Counted from the first letter of the stretch, positions 34,110-44,793 are shown. The stretch is DNA of 64,000 nt from Dromiciops gliroides (GCF_019393635.1 NC_057864.1:447906822-447970821), one strand, 5' to 3'. Translations and numbers: made by a program. The notes: generated by a model from the letters alone, not told the origin.

Positions 34110-34202
34110 AAGTGTGTATGTGTGTGTATGTGTGTTTGTATGTTTATTTATATATATGTATATACGTATGTATAGGTATGTATGTATATATATATATATA
34201 TG
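34110..34202. repeat. (TG)n / (TATG)n simple repeat
   Basis: GTGTATGTGTG then TATATATGTATATACGTATG-like sequence, ending in a short TATA run. Confidence 0.9.
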
Positions 34203-34554
34203 CACGTTTCATTGGCTGCTACACTCTAGCCTCTCTCTTATATTAATATAAAATGATTGTCCCATCTTTCCAAAGGCCACTTAGGGTTAGAGGTTAGACA
34301 CTGAATAACAAGACTAAGTCTTTGGATATTGTGAGCACGGGCCAGGAAGTCAGATGTAAATTCCATCTCGAGTGTCCTAAGAGAGCTTGGGAGCATCTCT
34401 TTGCTGTTGGGGTTATTCCCACTTAACCCCCTTCAGAAGGAAAAAAATATATATGCAGTTCCACTGTTCATTAAAAGGCTTTGAGCTCCTGACAGTGAGG
34501 ATGCCTTCATGGAAACAGTGGAGGGTCTTTGGTGATGAGAGGCCAGGTCCCCCA

Positions 34555-35342
34555 TTAAACCATATGCACGGACATCTGGGAGGAGGAAGACCCTGGGACG
34601 GACCCATACTGCCGGCTGTCACAGGTATTGGCTGTCTGCTGATTGGCTGAAGAGGGGCTGATCATATGCATGCCGTGTTCCATCCCCGTGGGCAGATACT
34701 GCCTCTCACCAAAGGCTCCGTTGGAGGGGGATGAACAGAGTAAAGTGCTTTGGGAGGTGGTCAGTTTCTCTGGGCTCGCAGCTAGCCTGGGGGAGGTGGG
34801 GAAGTTGTAACCATAGAGGTTGTAAGGGTTGTGAAGGGAGAAGGCATTGTAAGAGCTCTGCTGCATGTGGCTACCACCAAACACATGAGGAGAAGAGGAG
34901 CTGGAGGCTGGGTTGCCTGCCTGCATGACATATTGAAACTGGGAGGCAGGGAAAGAGCCCAGCTGGCTGCCGTAGGCTTCCATCTTGCTATTGCTGGGCA
35001 ATGAGGGAGGAGTTGGTATTCCTGAGATCAGGGATGGAGTCCTCTGAGGCATGAAGGTTTCTGAGGACTGGCTGGCTGAGGCCGTACCACTCTGCAAGCG
35101 GTTGTAGCTGCTGTCACTCAGGCCTGGGTAGCTCTGCAAAGCAGCCATATTGCTCCTGGCACAGGGTGGATAGTCGGAGAGGTTCAGGTTGCACAGCTGG
35201 CTCTCCCGGCAGCCCACGTTGAAAGTGTTGGGAGCCAGGTGAAAGGTAGGAGGAGAACAGGATGGAGACAAGAGATGAGAAGAAGCAGAAGGTGATGGGG
35301 TTCCAGTGCTGGAAGTGGTGGGGGAGGTGCCCGTGCTGCCCC
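34555..35342 (-). CDS. TBX15: TBX15 last coding exon: C-terminal region of T-box transcription factor 15
   Basis: Encodes the final 261 residues of TBX15 (plus the rest of a split Gly codon) with no internal stop; TAA stop at 34555-34557. The acceptor is a pyrimidine-rich tract ending TGTCTTTCAG, after which GGGGCAGC continues the codon begun by the upstream exon (CAA-G|GG-GGC: Q-G-G). Visible pieces: a Ser/Thr/Pro-rich start (TSPTTSSTGTPSPSASS), FHLAPNTFNVGCRESQLC, a central FMPQRTPSLISGIPTPPSLP, the YNAFSLHNPYNLYGYNFPTS block, and the terminus QMSVHMV. These match mammalian TBX15 as I remember it; the paralogue TBX18 has NTSQLCSLAP here and ends differently. TBX15 is a nuclear DNA-binding regulator of skeletal, limb, skin-patterning and muscle development; this C-terminal part lies outside the T-box. 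An apparent TTG start at 35271 is internal and not a true start. Confidence 0.96.
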
Positions 35343-35352
35343 CTGAAAGACA
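35343..35352 (-). promoter_or_regulatory. TBX15: 3' splice site of the TBX15 last intron
   Basis: Minus-strand TGTCTTTCAG directly before GGGGCAGCACGG. It restores the phase-1 frame from the upstream exon. Confidence 0.9.
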
Positions 35353-35574
35353 GAGTCGAATACAAACATTATTTCAATGAAATCCTTTGTTATAAGCCAA
35401 GAAGACTTACCATATGAACAACCATTCCCATTTCTAGTGTTTTACTCATGACAACCTGGAGGAAGGAACATAAGTTCTGCCTTCAGCACATTAGGAAACT
35501 GCAGTTCAGAGTCGAAAAGACCAGTCTTCACCTATAGGATCATAACTCTAGAGTTGGAGAGGCTCCCTATCTTC

Positions 35575-35650
35575 CTTTGCTATGTTGTCTTCTCCCATTA
35601 GATTGTAAGCTCCTTGAGGGCAGAGGTTTCCTTTTCCTTATTTTTGGGAA
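35575..35650 (+). repeat. L2 fragment
   Basis: GATTGTAAGCTCCTTGAGGG followed by CAGAGGTTTCCTTTTCC, the L2 3' motif. Confidence 0.6.
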
Positions 35651-35799
35651 AAGCAGAATCAAATGTCCTCTCCAAGTAACATTTTAAGATGACCTGGCCC
35701 AGTTTGCCTCTCCTTAGGCAGCCCAGTACTCTCCTCTCCACCCACATCTCCCTTCAGAGGCTCACCATGCTGACGATGGACTTAATGTGGACATCCAAT

Positions 35800-36260
35800 C
35801 AGCTTTGATCCTACTGCTGTTCCCTAATGCTGTGTGTACCATCACACCATTCTGGAAAGCAATTTGGGAGTATACCAGAAAAGTTACTAAACCTTGCAGA
35901 TCCTCTGATCCAAGCATGCTACTCCTGGGCATAGATCCCAAGGAAATTAAAGAGAGAGTGATATTTTTTTTGTGGGGCAATGAGGGTTAAGTGACTTGCC
36001 CAGGGTCACACAGCTAGTAAGTATCAAGTGTCTGAGGCTGGATTTGAATTCAGGTACTCCTGAATCCAGAGCCAGTGCTTTATGCATGGCGCCACCTAGC
36101 TGCCCTGATATATTTCTAAAAATAGCCATTGCAGCACTTTTTGTAGGAGCAAAGAAGTGTAAGTAAAGTGGGTGCTCTTCAATTGGAGAATGGCTGAACA
36201 AATTGGGGTAAATAAATGTAATGGGATATCATTGCATTGTAAGAAATGACAAATGAGAAA
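35800..36260 (+). mobile_element. LINE-1 3' region fragment, split by a SINE
   Basis: TTCTGGAAAGCAATTTGGGA, GATCCAAGCATGCTACTCCT, GGGCATAGATCCCAAGGAAA, then after the SINE AAAATAGCCATTGCAGCACT, CAATTGGAGAATGGCTGAAC and AAATGTAATGGGATATCATT. This is the standard order of the L1 region after ORF2. Confidence 0.8.
35965..36105 (-). repeat. Marsupial SINE inside the L1 fragment
   Basis: Antisense copy flanked by TGATAT at 35959-35964 and 36106-36111. Confidence 0.93.
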
Positions 36261-36722
36261 GGATAGGTAATCGACTTTCAATTTCACTGGTATCGGGAAC
36301 CCCCAGATGAGGAAACTCCTCCAAATGTCAAGTAATCAAAGGTGTCAGTATTATAGAGTGTGTGGAGGAAAGTAAAGTGCAAAAAAGATAAAAAGCTAAG
36401 AAGAGCTTTAAATGCCTTTCACATAGAGCACTCCCTACAGCAAATTCCCTTGCCCAAGACTGCTGACCTTCAGGGCAGGGTTTGGACTTTCCCAGAGTTG
36501 CCAAGACATATCTTTCCCAGAGGGAGAATCTTGGAACCCTTTGGGGTCAACTTTAACTTCTGCTGGGATTCTCAGAATCAGAATTCCTATAGGACAGGGG
36601 AGAGGGAAAGGGGCAAATAAGAAATAGAATGGAACTAGAATTAGTGATGGAGAAAATGGACAGGGAAGCATTGAAAAAATGTTTAATAAGTTTTGAGGAA
36701 CCAAAAAAATTGAATTAGATCA

Positions 36723-36880
36723 GGGGCAGCTAGGTGGCGCAGTGGATAAAGCACCGGCCCTGGATTCAGGAGGACCTGAGTTCAAATCTAGCCTCAGACA
36801 CCAGCTGTGTGACCCTGGGCAAGTCACTTAACTCTCATTGCCCCACACCAAAAAAAAAAAAAAAAAAAAAAACCCAAACA
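36723..36880 (+). repeat. Marsupial SINE
   Basis: Copy lacking the ACTTGACACTTACTAG segment (reads CAGACACCAGCTGTGTGACC). Long poly-A. Target-site duplication TTGAATTAGATCA at 36710-36722 and 36881-36893. Confidence 0.96.
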
Positions 36881-36984
36881 TTGAATTAGATCAAATTGAA
36901 AATCAAATACCCAAAGGTACTCCAAAAAGTATAGACCTAGTTGCCAAACAACAATTCAAAATCCATCTAATGATCTGGAAAATA

Positions 36985-37095
36985 CTCCCCAATAGGACTG
37001 TGTGAGCTACTTGAGAGGATGGACCATCTTTTAACTTTCTATGTATTCCCAGATTAGCTCATTGCCTGGCACATAGTAGGCATTTATTAAATGTT
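36985..37095 (+). repeat. L2 3' end
   Basis: GTGAGCTACTTGAGAGGATG, TATGTATTCCCAGATTAGC and CATTGCCTGGCACATAGTAG then TTAAATGTTAGTTGACTCAC. Confidence 0.75.
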
Positions 37096-37164
37096 AGTTG
37101 ACTCACTGTGGTACCTGAATAAAGCAAAAATTTGGTTTTTGTTTATAGTTTTTGTTATTGTTGT

Positions 37165-37370
37165 GTCAGATTTAGAGTTTCAGGGTTGGACTAGAGATAT
37201 TTGAGGTTAACCAGATTAACCCTTTTGTTTTATAGTTAAGGAAACTAGAGGTCAAAAAGCTCAAGTGACTTGTCCAAGGTAATAGCTCATTCCTTGAAAA
37301 GGTAGAATAAGAATATAAGGCTCCTGATTCCCAGACTATTGTTCTTTCCACTACACCAATCTAACACAAA
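37165..37370 (-). repeat. MIR/THER-type SINE, antisense
   Basis: TTTTATAGTTAAGGAAACTAG, AAGTGACTTGTCCAAGGTAA and GATTCCCAGACTATTGTTC in antisense order. Confidence 0.65.
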
Positions 37371-38754
37371 ACTACTATATTCTTTTGAAAAAAAAAATTC
37401 CCAATACAGGCTTCTAAGCAGTAACTTCTAGACAGGGCAGACTTCAACTATAGGTCAAGTGGGTCTTCACCAACACCATTATGGTGCAATTTCAGAGACC
37501 CCTGGAAAAGCCCTACCTCCGTTTGTTTGTTTTTTTACTTCCCATTTGCTAGTTTCCATTTATCATTTCAGAATAAAGCTTTCATTTACATCATGTCTGA
37601 AAAGGTTCAAAATGTAAATGACCCTCAGGGAAATCACATATTTGTTGAAATTCACACTAAGATAGAAATGACTGATACCAAGTCATTTCCTAAGAGCAAA
37701 TTTTGACTTTGAGTAGTAGAATGGGAGAGAAACCACTTGGGCACCTGAGATTGAGGGGAAAGCGGCTCAGAAAGGGGTCTGCCTCACTATGTCACTTTCA
37801 CGGTTTTGGCTAGGTCAGCCCTGCTTGCAGAATCTTATATGAAATCCAGTGAAATCCTTCCCAGCCTGTATTGGGCACAGGCCCCTTTTGAAAGGCTTTT
37901 TCTCTATTTCCCATATATTCTCACGAAAAGGAAGCTATGCTGAATTCTGTGAGCTTAGGTCAAGTAAGTGATGTGACACGAAATGGAGAAATCTGACTCC
38001 GGCTGTAGAGAGATTTGTGTTTTACAAGGATATTTATCTAGTCTCCTCTCTTTGTGAGAATTGTCCTGCTCTCCATGCGCTGGTGTTTACACAGTCCCAG
38101 AGGGGACCACCTGTTCAGCATGCTGTACTGTCCTGTTACAAATATGCTTCATCATACTCAGGCCTTAGGCCTACAGCAGGAAGTGTGATGTGCAACAGAG
38201 AATTTTTTACAACTTTGAAATGTTTTTTTGGATGGCTCACAGTGGAGGGAATGGTACTGATTTAAAATCCTAGTCAGTTACTACACTAAAAAAAAAAATG
38301 TGGGGCGGTGGGGTTGGGATATTAACAAGTTACAGTGTTCTCTGCAGACCAGATGAGAAGCCCACGTTAAGAGGGTTTTTAAATCGTTTTTAAATAGCAC
38401 TGACTTGAAACACTTCTTTGTGGCCCCTGGAGCTGTAAGAGAAGGTGAGAAATGCTGGAAATGGATTAGCAGAAGTTGTATATGGGAGAAACTGTCCAGG
38501 AAATGGTCAAGTTCCTTTCATACATTTCACTTTTTATCATGCATTTTTCAAATGCCCGGAGGAGACATTAGTTATTCCTTTCTGTTCATACTGAGGGCTG
38601 GGTTTATCAGATCTTAATTTTTCAGAGAAAGAATCCAAGGTAACAAGAAATCAATATCAAATTAAATTCTCAAAACACATCAACTCTAAAGTAAAATTAG
38701 AATGGTAGATTAGCCAAAAGGATGCTTTTAAAAACAAAAACACTTAAACAGGAG
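37371..38754. other. Repeat-poor intronic stretch
   Basis: About 1.4 kb of the last TBX15 intron in which I recognise no interspersed repeat. It has unique-looking mixed-composition sequence, including 37990-38270. A possible place for conserved non-coding DNA; nothing in the sequence itself proves this. Confidence 0.4.
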
Positions 38755-38935
38755 AAAGGTAGTGTGTTATAGTGGATAAAGGTTGACCTTGTGGTCAGAA
38801 AGGCCTGGATCTAATTTCTACTACTGACAAAGTGACAGTGTGACCCTGGCCAAACTATAGAACCTCTTAGTGCTTCTGGTCAATTGTTAAGACTATAAGT
38901 TGATGAGAGATGCTGACATATTGGGAATAATAACA
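38755..38935 (+). repeat. MIR-type SINE
   Basis: GTGTTATAGTGGATAAAGGT, AGTGTGACCCTGGCCAAACT and GACTATAAGTTGATGAGAGA match a marsupial MIR-related SINE also seen at 54350-54700. Confidence 0.7.
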
Positions 38936-38939
38936 ATTA

Positions 38940-39160
38940 TATAGTGCTTTATAATTATTATCTCATTTGATACTCAGAACAACTCTGAAGGTAGACTGTA
39001 TTGTTATCTCCATTTTACAGATGAGGAAACCAAGGTAAACAGAGGATAAGGGATCTGCTCAGGGTCACAAAGTTAGTAAGTGTCTGAGGCTAGATTTGAA
39101 CTCAGGTCTTCTTGATTTCAGGTCCAGTGCTCTATCCACTGAACCACACAGCTACCTCAT
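38940..39160 (-). repeat. MIR, antisense
   Basis: TAGTGCTTTATAATTATTAT, CATTTTACAGATGAGGAAAC, GGGTCACAAAGTTAGTAAG and CCAGTGCTCTATCCACTGAA. Abuts the preceding sense MIR head to head. Confidence 0.85.
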
Positions 39161-39186
39161 AATGATAGACAGAGTTCATCACTGGA

Positions 39187-39400
39187 AGCTCCTTACTCCA
39201 AAACTCAAATAGAAAAGGGGAACCTTTACTATACACATAAGGATCCCTGTGGGCCATATGTTGACTTAGTTTTTAAATTGTAATATTATTTAAGTTTTAT
39301 TGTATTTTTATCTATTTATTAATTATTTCCCAATTACATTTTAATCTGGCTTAGCAGCATTTGAGTGTGTTGGACAACTCTACTCTATATCAAGGAATCT
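39187..39400 (+). mobile_element. hAT-like non-autonomous DNA element
   Basis: AAACTCAAATAGAAAAGGGG, ATAAGGATCCCTGTGGGCCA, TGTTGACTTAGTTTTTAAAT, TTTCCCAATTACATTTTAAT; the same order as 4319-4526. Right end degraded. Confidence 0.65.
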
Positions 39401-40104
39401 GCAGGTTGAGTTTTATGAAAAAGTGGGGGATGGGGGCAGGGAACGATTCATTCTCTCTTTTTAACCTTTGACACCTTTGACCTATGGGTTGCCCTGCAAG
39501 GGTAAAAGCTGAAGGTCTCTCATTGAGGGTAACTTAAACCAGCATGAGCAGAAAATCTTGCCTGAGCTCAGTGTGAAAGGAGATGGGTCCAATGCTCAGA
39601 GGGACTGGTCTCTAGCTCTACTCTCCATGTTCCCCCACCCCCCCGCTCTCCTGTCTGAATTCTTCCCCAATTTCACTAGGGCGTCTTACTTCCCTAACTC
39701 CCTCAATCTGCCCACAAGAGCGGCAGAAAGTAATCCTTGGAGCAGGTTTACTACTTTTACACAGCAGAAAATAGTTATTAGGGATTGAATGATTTGGAGT
39801 GAGGTACCCAAGATCCAAACAGGATCACAGCCCCGGGGTTGGCAGGGACCTCAGCATGTTAGCTCCTAATAGACAAGATCCCATAATGATTAGATACATT
39901 GGTGTCTATAGAGAAAGGCATCTCAGTCGCTCTGGGCATTCCCCAAACATCCATGAATACTCTGTCCAATGTAACAGTGGGTAGATGCCAGGGAAATGTT
40001 ACATGCTGAAGGAGCATTGCTTATAACCTATGCTCTACTGGGCATGAACTCGCTAAGTCATCATCAATATCATAGCAACTGACACGATAACAATGAGAGG
40101 TAAT
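39401..40104. other. Unassigned intronic sequence
   Basis: No repeat or exon recognised. Confidence 0.4.
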
Positions 40105-40117
40105 GCTCATATAGTAT

Positions 40118-40281
40118 TTTGTTTTTGTTTTTGTTTGGTTTTTTTTAGTGAGGCAATTGGGGTTAAGTGACTTGCCCAGGGTCACACAGCTAGTAAGTGT
40201 TGTGTCTGAGGCCGGATTTGAACTCAGGTACTCCTGACTGCAGGGCCGGTGCTCTATCCACTGCACCACTTAGCTGCCCCC
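40118..40281 (-). repeat. Marsupial SINE
   Basis: Full antisense copy. Target-site duplication GCTCATATAGTAT at 40105-40117 and 40282-40294. Confidence 0.96.
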
Positions 40282-40294
40282 GCTCATATAGTAT

Positions 40295-40500
40295 ATAACA
40301 AATATTCATCCTTTTTTCCTCACAACAGCCTAGGAGGTGGGGGCTATTATTATTCCCATTTCACAGATGAGGAAACTGAGGTTTAGAGGATATGAGTTAC
40401 TTGCCCAAAGTCACACAGCTAGTGAGTATCAGGCAGGATTTGAACACAGGTCTTCCTGACTCCACATTCCATGCTCTAGCCATTGTACCACCTAGCTGCC
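40295..40500 (-). repeat. MIR, antisense
   Basis: CTCACAACAGCCTAGGAGGT, CATTTCACAGATGAGGAAAC, TTGCCCAAAGTCACACAGCT and CCATTGTACCACCTAGCTGC. The preceding SINE inserted in its left part. Confidence 0.9.
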
Positions 40501-40590
40501 TATAGTTCTTTTAGTTTTACGTAGCTTGTTTTATCATTTATTCCTCATACCAACTCTGTGAGGGAAATGATTCAGATGTTAATTGCTCTA

Positions 40591-40743
40591 GAATTTCACA
40601 TTTGCTTCATGAGAAATATAGCATTTCTTGGTTGGGTAGCATAGGATTATGCTTATTAATATTTTTGGAATTGGTTTCTACCTCCAGCACTGCATGGGCA
40701 CAATAGGCACTTGATAACTTAGAGTATAATACTATTTCAGAGT
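40591..40743 (+). repeat. Member A of a diverged inverted repeat pair
   Basis: Matches the reverse complement of 42528-42680 with 18 mismatches over 153 bp by hand (about 88 percent), no gaps needed. Shared core includes GGGTAGCATAGGATTATGCT. Read on the minus strand, it can encode INKHNPMLPN, as does its partner. Confidence 0.85.
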
Positions 40744-40837
40744 CGGGACTCCAAAACCCATCTAGAGAGTTGCTCAGAGGGGATATTTGGAAGGACCCAG
40801 GCAAGTCCCTGCCTTTTCTCTGCCATCTTGGCTCCTT

Positions 40838-40980
40838 ATTTTAAATGAGGACAATGAGTCTGGATAAGGGTGATGTGGTTTGCCCAGAAAAGATACCTAG
40901 TAAGTGTCTGAGGCAAAATTGGCAAAATTCAAACCCAAGTCATCCTGACACCAAATCTATTGCACTACCCACCGGGTCAC
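40838..40980 (-). repeat. MIR-like fragment, antisense
   Basis: AATGAGGACAATGAGTCTGG, GTGATGTGGTTTGCCCAGAA and AAGTGTCTGAGGCAAAATTG in antisense order. Confidence 0.6.
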
Positions 40981-41245
40981 ATCACCCCACCCTATATTCC
41001 CCAAACCTAAAGAAACTATGAAACTACTCTGGATTCCTGCCCCCTGAAGAATTGCTGTGGCTCTAGAATGGATTCATAGAAACCTTATGAATCCACTCTC
41101 TCCCCAGGCCAGTCCTAATGAAGGCTCTCAGGCCAGTTTCCTCATTTGTAAAAGGAAATAGATAGACACAGTGATCTCTAAGGTGCCTTCAGGATTGTGT
41201 ATGATTCTAAGCACAGTACAGGAATAATAGGCCCCTTGGTTCCTT

Positions 41246-41398
41246 TTTTCTTTTTTTTTGTGGGGCATTGGGGATTAAGTGACTTGCCCAGGGTCACACA
41301 GCTAGTAAGTGTCAAGTGTCTGAAGTCGGATTTGAACTCAGGTCCTCCTGAATCCAGGGCCAGTGCTTTATCCACTGTGCCACCTAGCTATCCCAGCA
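41246..41398 (-). repeat. Marsupial SINE
   Basis: Antisense copy ending CCACCTAGCTATCCC. Imperfect target-site duplication CCTTGGTTCCT / CCTTGGTTTCT. Confidence 0.94.
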
Positions 41399-41409
41399 CC
41401 TTGGTTTCT

Positions 41410-42106
41410 AATGTCTTCTTACCCTTCTTTCTCTTCTCCTTCCCCTGAGATTCTGATTTACTTTGGAAAGGGGGCAAGACAGAGAGAAAAATCAGGATAT
41501 CCTGAAAATTCCACTCCCAGTAGATTAGAATCCCCAGGAACCCCAAACCAACTCCTTGCCCCCTTCTGAGTTTCCCTTAATCTTATTTCAGCAGCATGCT
41601 GAAGTGAGATGAACACTAAAATTCATATATGGTATTAACTTGCTCATATATTCAGGGCTAACAGCCAAAATAATCAAAAGGAGTACATTTATAATAGTGA
41701 TCTTGTAAGAAGACAGTAATCCAGAATAATACAAGCGTCCCATGAAGACAAGCTAAATGTGTCTGTGAAAATCCTAAATGCCAAACCTGCTGACTTTTGC
41801 ATCTTTAAATTGATCACTTCCAGATTGCATTATGGACGTTTTCACATGAAGTTTCCCCTTTGTTTCTTTTCTTTTTTTAAATTTTCAGATTGAAAAACAG
41901 CAAGGAAAAAACTCCATCTGGTCTGGTAGGGAATAAATTTCCATGTAATTACTTGATTCCATGAGCCAGATACTCCTCTTGTATAACTTGATGGCATCTG
42001 TCCCTGAGGAGTGCTGACTCACTGGATGTCCTTGGGAAGTCCTTCTTGGGGGTTTATTTAAACAGGTAAAAGGTAAAATGTACTCTATGTTCTAAAGACT
42101 TATTGA
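41410..42106. other. Unassigned intronic sequence
   Basis: No repeat or exon recognised. Confidence 0.4.
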
Positions 42107-42157
42107 TTCATTCATTCATTCATTCATTCATTCATTCATTCATTCATTCATTCATTC
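42107..42157. repeat. (ATTC)n microsatellite
   Basis: About 12 uninterrupted ATTC units. Confidence 0.96.
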
Positions 42158-42194
42158 TCTAAAGGTCAACTTGAAACAACTCTTTAGGAGGATC

Positions 42195-42540
42195 AGTTGA
42201 ATGAAGTGGGGATGTTTATAAAAGAAAACTTAAGGAGAACAGTATCAATGTCTTCAAGTATTTAAAAGGCTCCCATGAGAAAAAGAAATTAAATTTGATT
42301 TGATTGGGCCCAGAAGACAGGACCAGGAGAAATTGTCAGAATGTGCGGAAAGGAAGAGTTCAAGAAAGCTTCCTGACAATTAGAGTTATCTAAAAGTGGA
42401 ATGTGTTCCTCCGGAGAGAGTGAGTTCTCCATCAGTGGAGAAGATGGACGACCCTGTGTGAATGATGTTTTTGATGAAATTCCTGCTCAGATTGCATTGG
42501 ACAAGATGGGGTTTGGAGTTCCTTCCAACTCTGAGATAAT
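42195..42540 (+). mobile_element. CR1/L3 LINE 3' fragment
   Basis: AATGTCTTCAAGTATTTAAA, GGGCCCAGAAGACAGGACCA, GCTTCCTGACAATTAGAGTT, ATCTAAAAGTGGAATGTGTT and GTTCCTTCCAACTCTGAGAT occur in the order of CR1/L3 ORF2 to 3' end. Its right end runs into the inverted-pair segment. Confidence 0.8.
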
Positions 42541-42680
42541 ATTATTCCCTGAGTCATTAAGTGCCTATTGTTCTCATGCAGTGATGGAGGCAGAATCCAA
42601 TTCCAAACATATTAATAAGCATAATCCTATGCTACCCAACTGAGAAATCCTATATTTCTCATAAAGTAAATGTGAAATTC
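42528..42680 (-). repeat. Member B of a diverged inverted repeat pair
   Basis: Reverse complement partner of 40591-40743. On the plus strand the encoded peptide SAYCSHAVMEAESNSKHINK continues HNPMLPN; member A reads AYCAHAVLEVETNSKNINK then HNPMLPN. It follows the CR1/L3 3' end directly, so both may be the 3'UTR of that LINE lineage. Confidence 0.85.
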
Positions 42681-42959
42681 TATACAGCTGATGGGAATTG
42701 TGTAGTTTCATGCTTTGAAAAATTAACTATAAAAACTCTCTTTCCCATTAAATTCCAGTATTTAAATGTTTCAAGCTCCTTTTCTTTAAAAAAAACTTGA
42801 ATTTATGAAAGCAATACTTAATTACATGTAGATTGGGTATATTATAAATGGTCTCTCCTCCTGCCTATCTACACTGTCTACAAACCTTCCCCCTGCTGCC
42901 ACACAGCTGGTCCTTCTCTACCCACTGCATTTCTCTATAGTTTTGTTCACCTCATTTTT

Positions 42960-43102
42960 TTTTTTTGCAGGGCAATGGGGATTAAGCGACTTGCCCAGGG
43001 TCACACAGCTAGCAAGTGTCAAGTGTCTGAGGCTGGATTTGAACTCAGATACTCCTGAATCCAGGGCCGGAGCTTTTATCCACTGTGCCACCTAGCTGCC
43101 CC
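42960..43102 (-). repeat. Marsupial SINE
   Basis: Full antisense copy. Target-site duplication TTGTTCACCTCATTTTT at 42943-42959 and 43104-43120. Confidence 0.97.
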
Positions 43103-43120
43103 CTTGTTCACCTCATTTTT

Positions 43121-43662
43121 CAATTCCTATCTGCTACCTCATAAAATCACAGATTTCTCTAAAATGGGTTTTATTTCCTCCATTGTCATGCTCTAATATT
43201 TGCTGTTATCTGACTGAGAAGAGGGAAGAGGAAAGAAAGGAAGTAAATTGTAGCAATATTCCTGAGACTCTCTCCAACTCTTTGACCAATAGCAGCCAAG
43301 ATAACCACTATTGCCACTACCCTACATATATACAAGATCCTTCATGATAAATATTTGTCAATCAAGAAAACAGCAGTTTATAGAAAATCATGACATAAAA
43401 ATAAATAATAAAAGGTTATAATTTAGTTTTTTGACAACTGTGTGAGAAGGCATTGAGATATTACAGGCATGGATTACAGATATTACAGAAGGCATAGATA
43501 TTACAAAGCTTCTGGGCAAACTAAATCAATGCAGCTAGAATCAAAAGAAAGGAGAGGAGGGAATCCTTTAAATAAGGATGATAAAAGTCTGACATCTAAA
43601 AGTCTGTAGGGAATTGCTATAAGCTTAATTCATTTTTAAGATAACTTGTCAAAGGACATGAT
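43121..43662. other. Unassigned intronic sequence
   Basis: Contains a short local repetition of GATATTACAG / GGCATAGATATTACA at about 43454-43506. No known element. Confidence 0.4.
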
Positions 43663-43673
43663 CAATTTTTTTT

Positions 43674-43820
43674 AATTCTTTTTTTTTTTTTGGTAAGACA
43701 ATTGGGGTTGTGACTTTCCCAGGGTCACACAGCTAGTAAGTGTCAAGTGTCTGAGACTGGATTTGAACTTAGGTCCTCCTCCAGGGCCAGTGCTCTATCC
43801 ATTGCGCCACCTAGATGCCC
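43674..43820 (-). repeat. Marsupial SINE with small deletions
   Basis: Antisense copy with TTGGGGTTGTGACTTTCCC (bases lost) and TCCTCCTCCAGGGCC. Target-site duplication CAATTTTTTTT on both sides. Confidence 0.92.
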
Positions 43821-43885
43821 CAATTTTTTTTTCAAAAGAAAAGAAAATGCAACTATCAGCAACCATCTTAGAGATTTATTCAAAT

Positions 43886-44037
43886 GAGGGCAGCTAGGTG
43901 GTACAGTGGATAAAGCACTGGCCCTGGATTCAGGAGGACCTGAGTTCAAAACCAGGCTCAAACACTTGACACTTATTAGCTGTGTGACCCTGGGCAAGTC
44001 ATTTAACCCTCATTACCCCACCCCCACCCCCAAAAAA
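43886..44037 (+). repeat. Marsupial SINE
   Basis: Full copy. Target-site duplication GATTTATTCAAAT / GATTTGTTCAAAT at 43873-43885 and 44038-44050. Confidence 0.96.
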
Positions 44038-44054
44038 GATTTGTTCAAATAATC

Positions 44055-44545
44055 AGATAAATAAAGATGAAAACAACTGAGATATCACTTCATACCCATC
44101 AAAATATCAAATTGCCAAAGATGGAAAAATTCAGTGATGGAACTGTAGGAAAAGAGAGCACTGTTGGCAGAGCATTGAATTGGTCCCAACAATTCTAGCA
44201 AACAATTTGAAATTATGCAAGAAAATTTACTAAGCTGTACATATCCTGTGACCCAACAATCCCACTACTGGGTTTTATGCTTTGAGGAAGTTAATTACAG
44301 CAAGAAAAGACCCATATTCATGAAACAGCATTATTTTAATAATAAAAATCTGGAAACAAAATATGTTTTCAATGATTGGGAAATGGATGAACAAATTGTG
44401 ACATATGAATGTAATGGAATAATGGGAATGCCAGATATGAGGATTTCAGGGAAACATGAAAATGTATGAAAAGATGCAGGGAATATAGCAAAAAGAACTC
44501 TCCACAATGACTACAACAATGTAAATAAATTAAAAACCAAGCTGC
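44055..44545 (+). mobile_element. LINE-1 3' region fragment
   Basis: CAACTGAGATATCACTTCAT, ATACCCATCAAAATATCAAA, TGTGACCCAACAATCCCACT, GGGAAATGGATGAACAAATT and TGAATGTAATGGAATAATGG are the usual consecutive blocks of L1 after ORF2, sense orientation. Confidence 0.8.
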
Positions 44546-44646
44546 AAAGACAATAGACAATGTAGGTCCCAAATTATTAAGTATTAAAGCATATACTACT
44601 TCTGTTAACAACTAGTAAACTATAAAAGGGGAAATGGTATGCTATC

Positions 44647-44793
44647 AATCGAAATTACTCTATAATGTGGTTTTGCTTAACTGTTTGTGGGAAGTTTGAG
44701 TACTTGTTGGGTAGTATCTATTGTATTAAAACAAATGTATCCATAAAAAGTTTTTTAAAGAAAATGTTGTCTATCAAACAATATTACTATTAT
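44647..44793 (+). repeat. Exact 147 bp direct repeat, left copy
   Basis: From AATCGAAATTACTC to TATTACTATTAT. Identical in every base to 44996-45142 by reading. The two copies are separated by 202 bp of different composition (C/T-rich on the left, purine-rich on the right). Confidence 0.95.

Larger units (their letters stand above)
32672..34554 (-). other. TBX15: TBX15 3' untranslated region (inferred)
   Basis: Runs from the stop codon to the AATAAA-associated cleavage region. It contains no SINE, LINE or DNA element, whereas the rest of the window averages roughly one short SINE per 2 kb. The proximal 32672-33560 part is AT-rich, like conserved 3'UTRs. Two simple repeats lie inside (33580-33800 and 34110-34202). 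The end point is inferred; no transcript data. Confidence 0.6.

Noticed and set aside
34731..34928. Plus-strand frame opposite the TBX15 coding exon
   Set aside because: Shadow of the real minus-strand exon.
42107..42157. (ATTC)n as a CRISPR-like or regular array
   Set aside because: It is a plain tetranucleotide microsatellite with no spacers.
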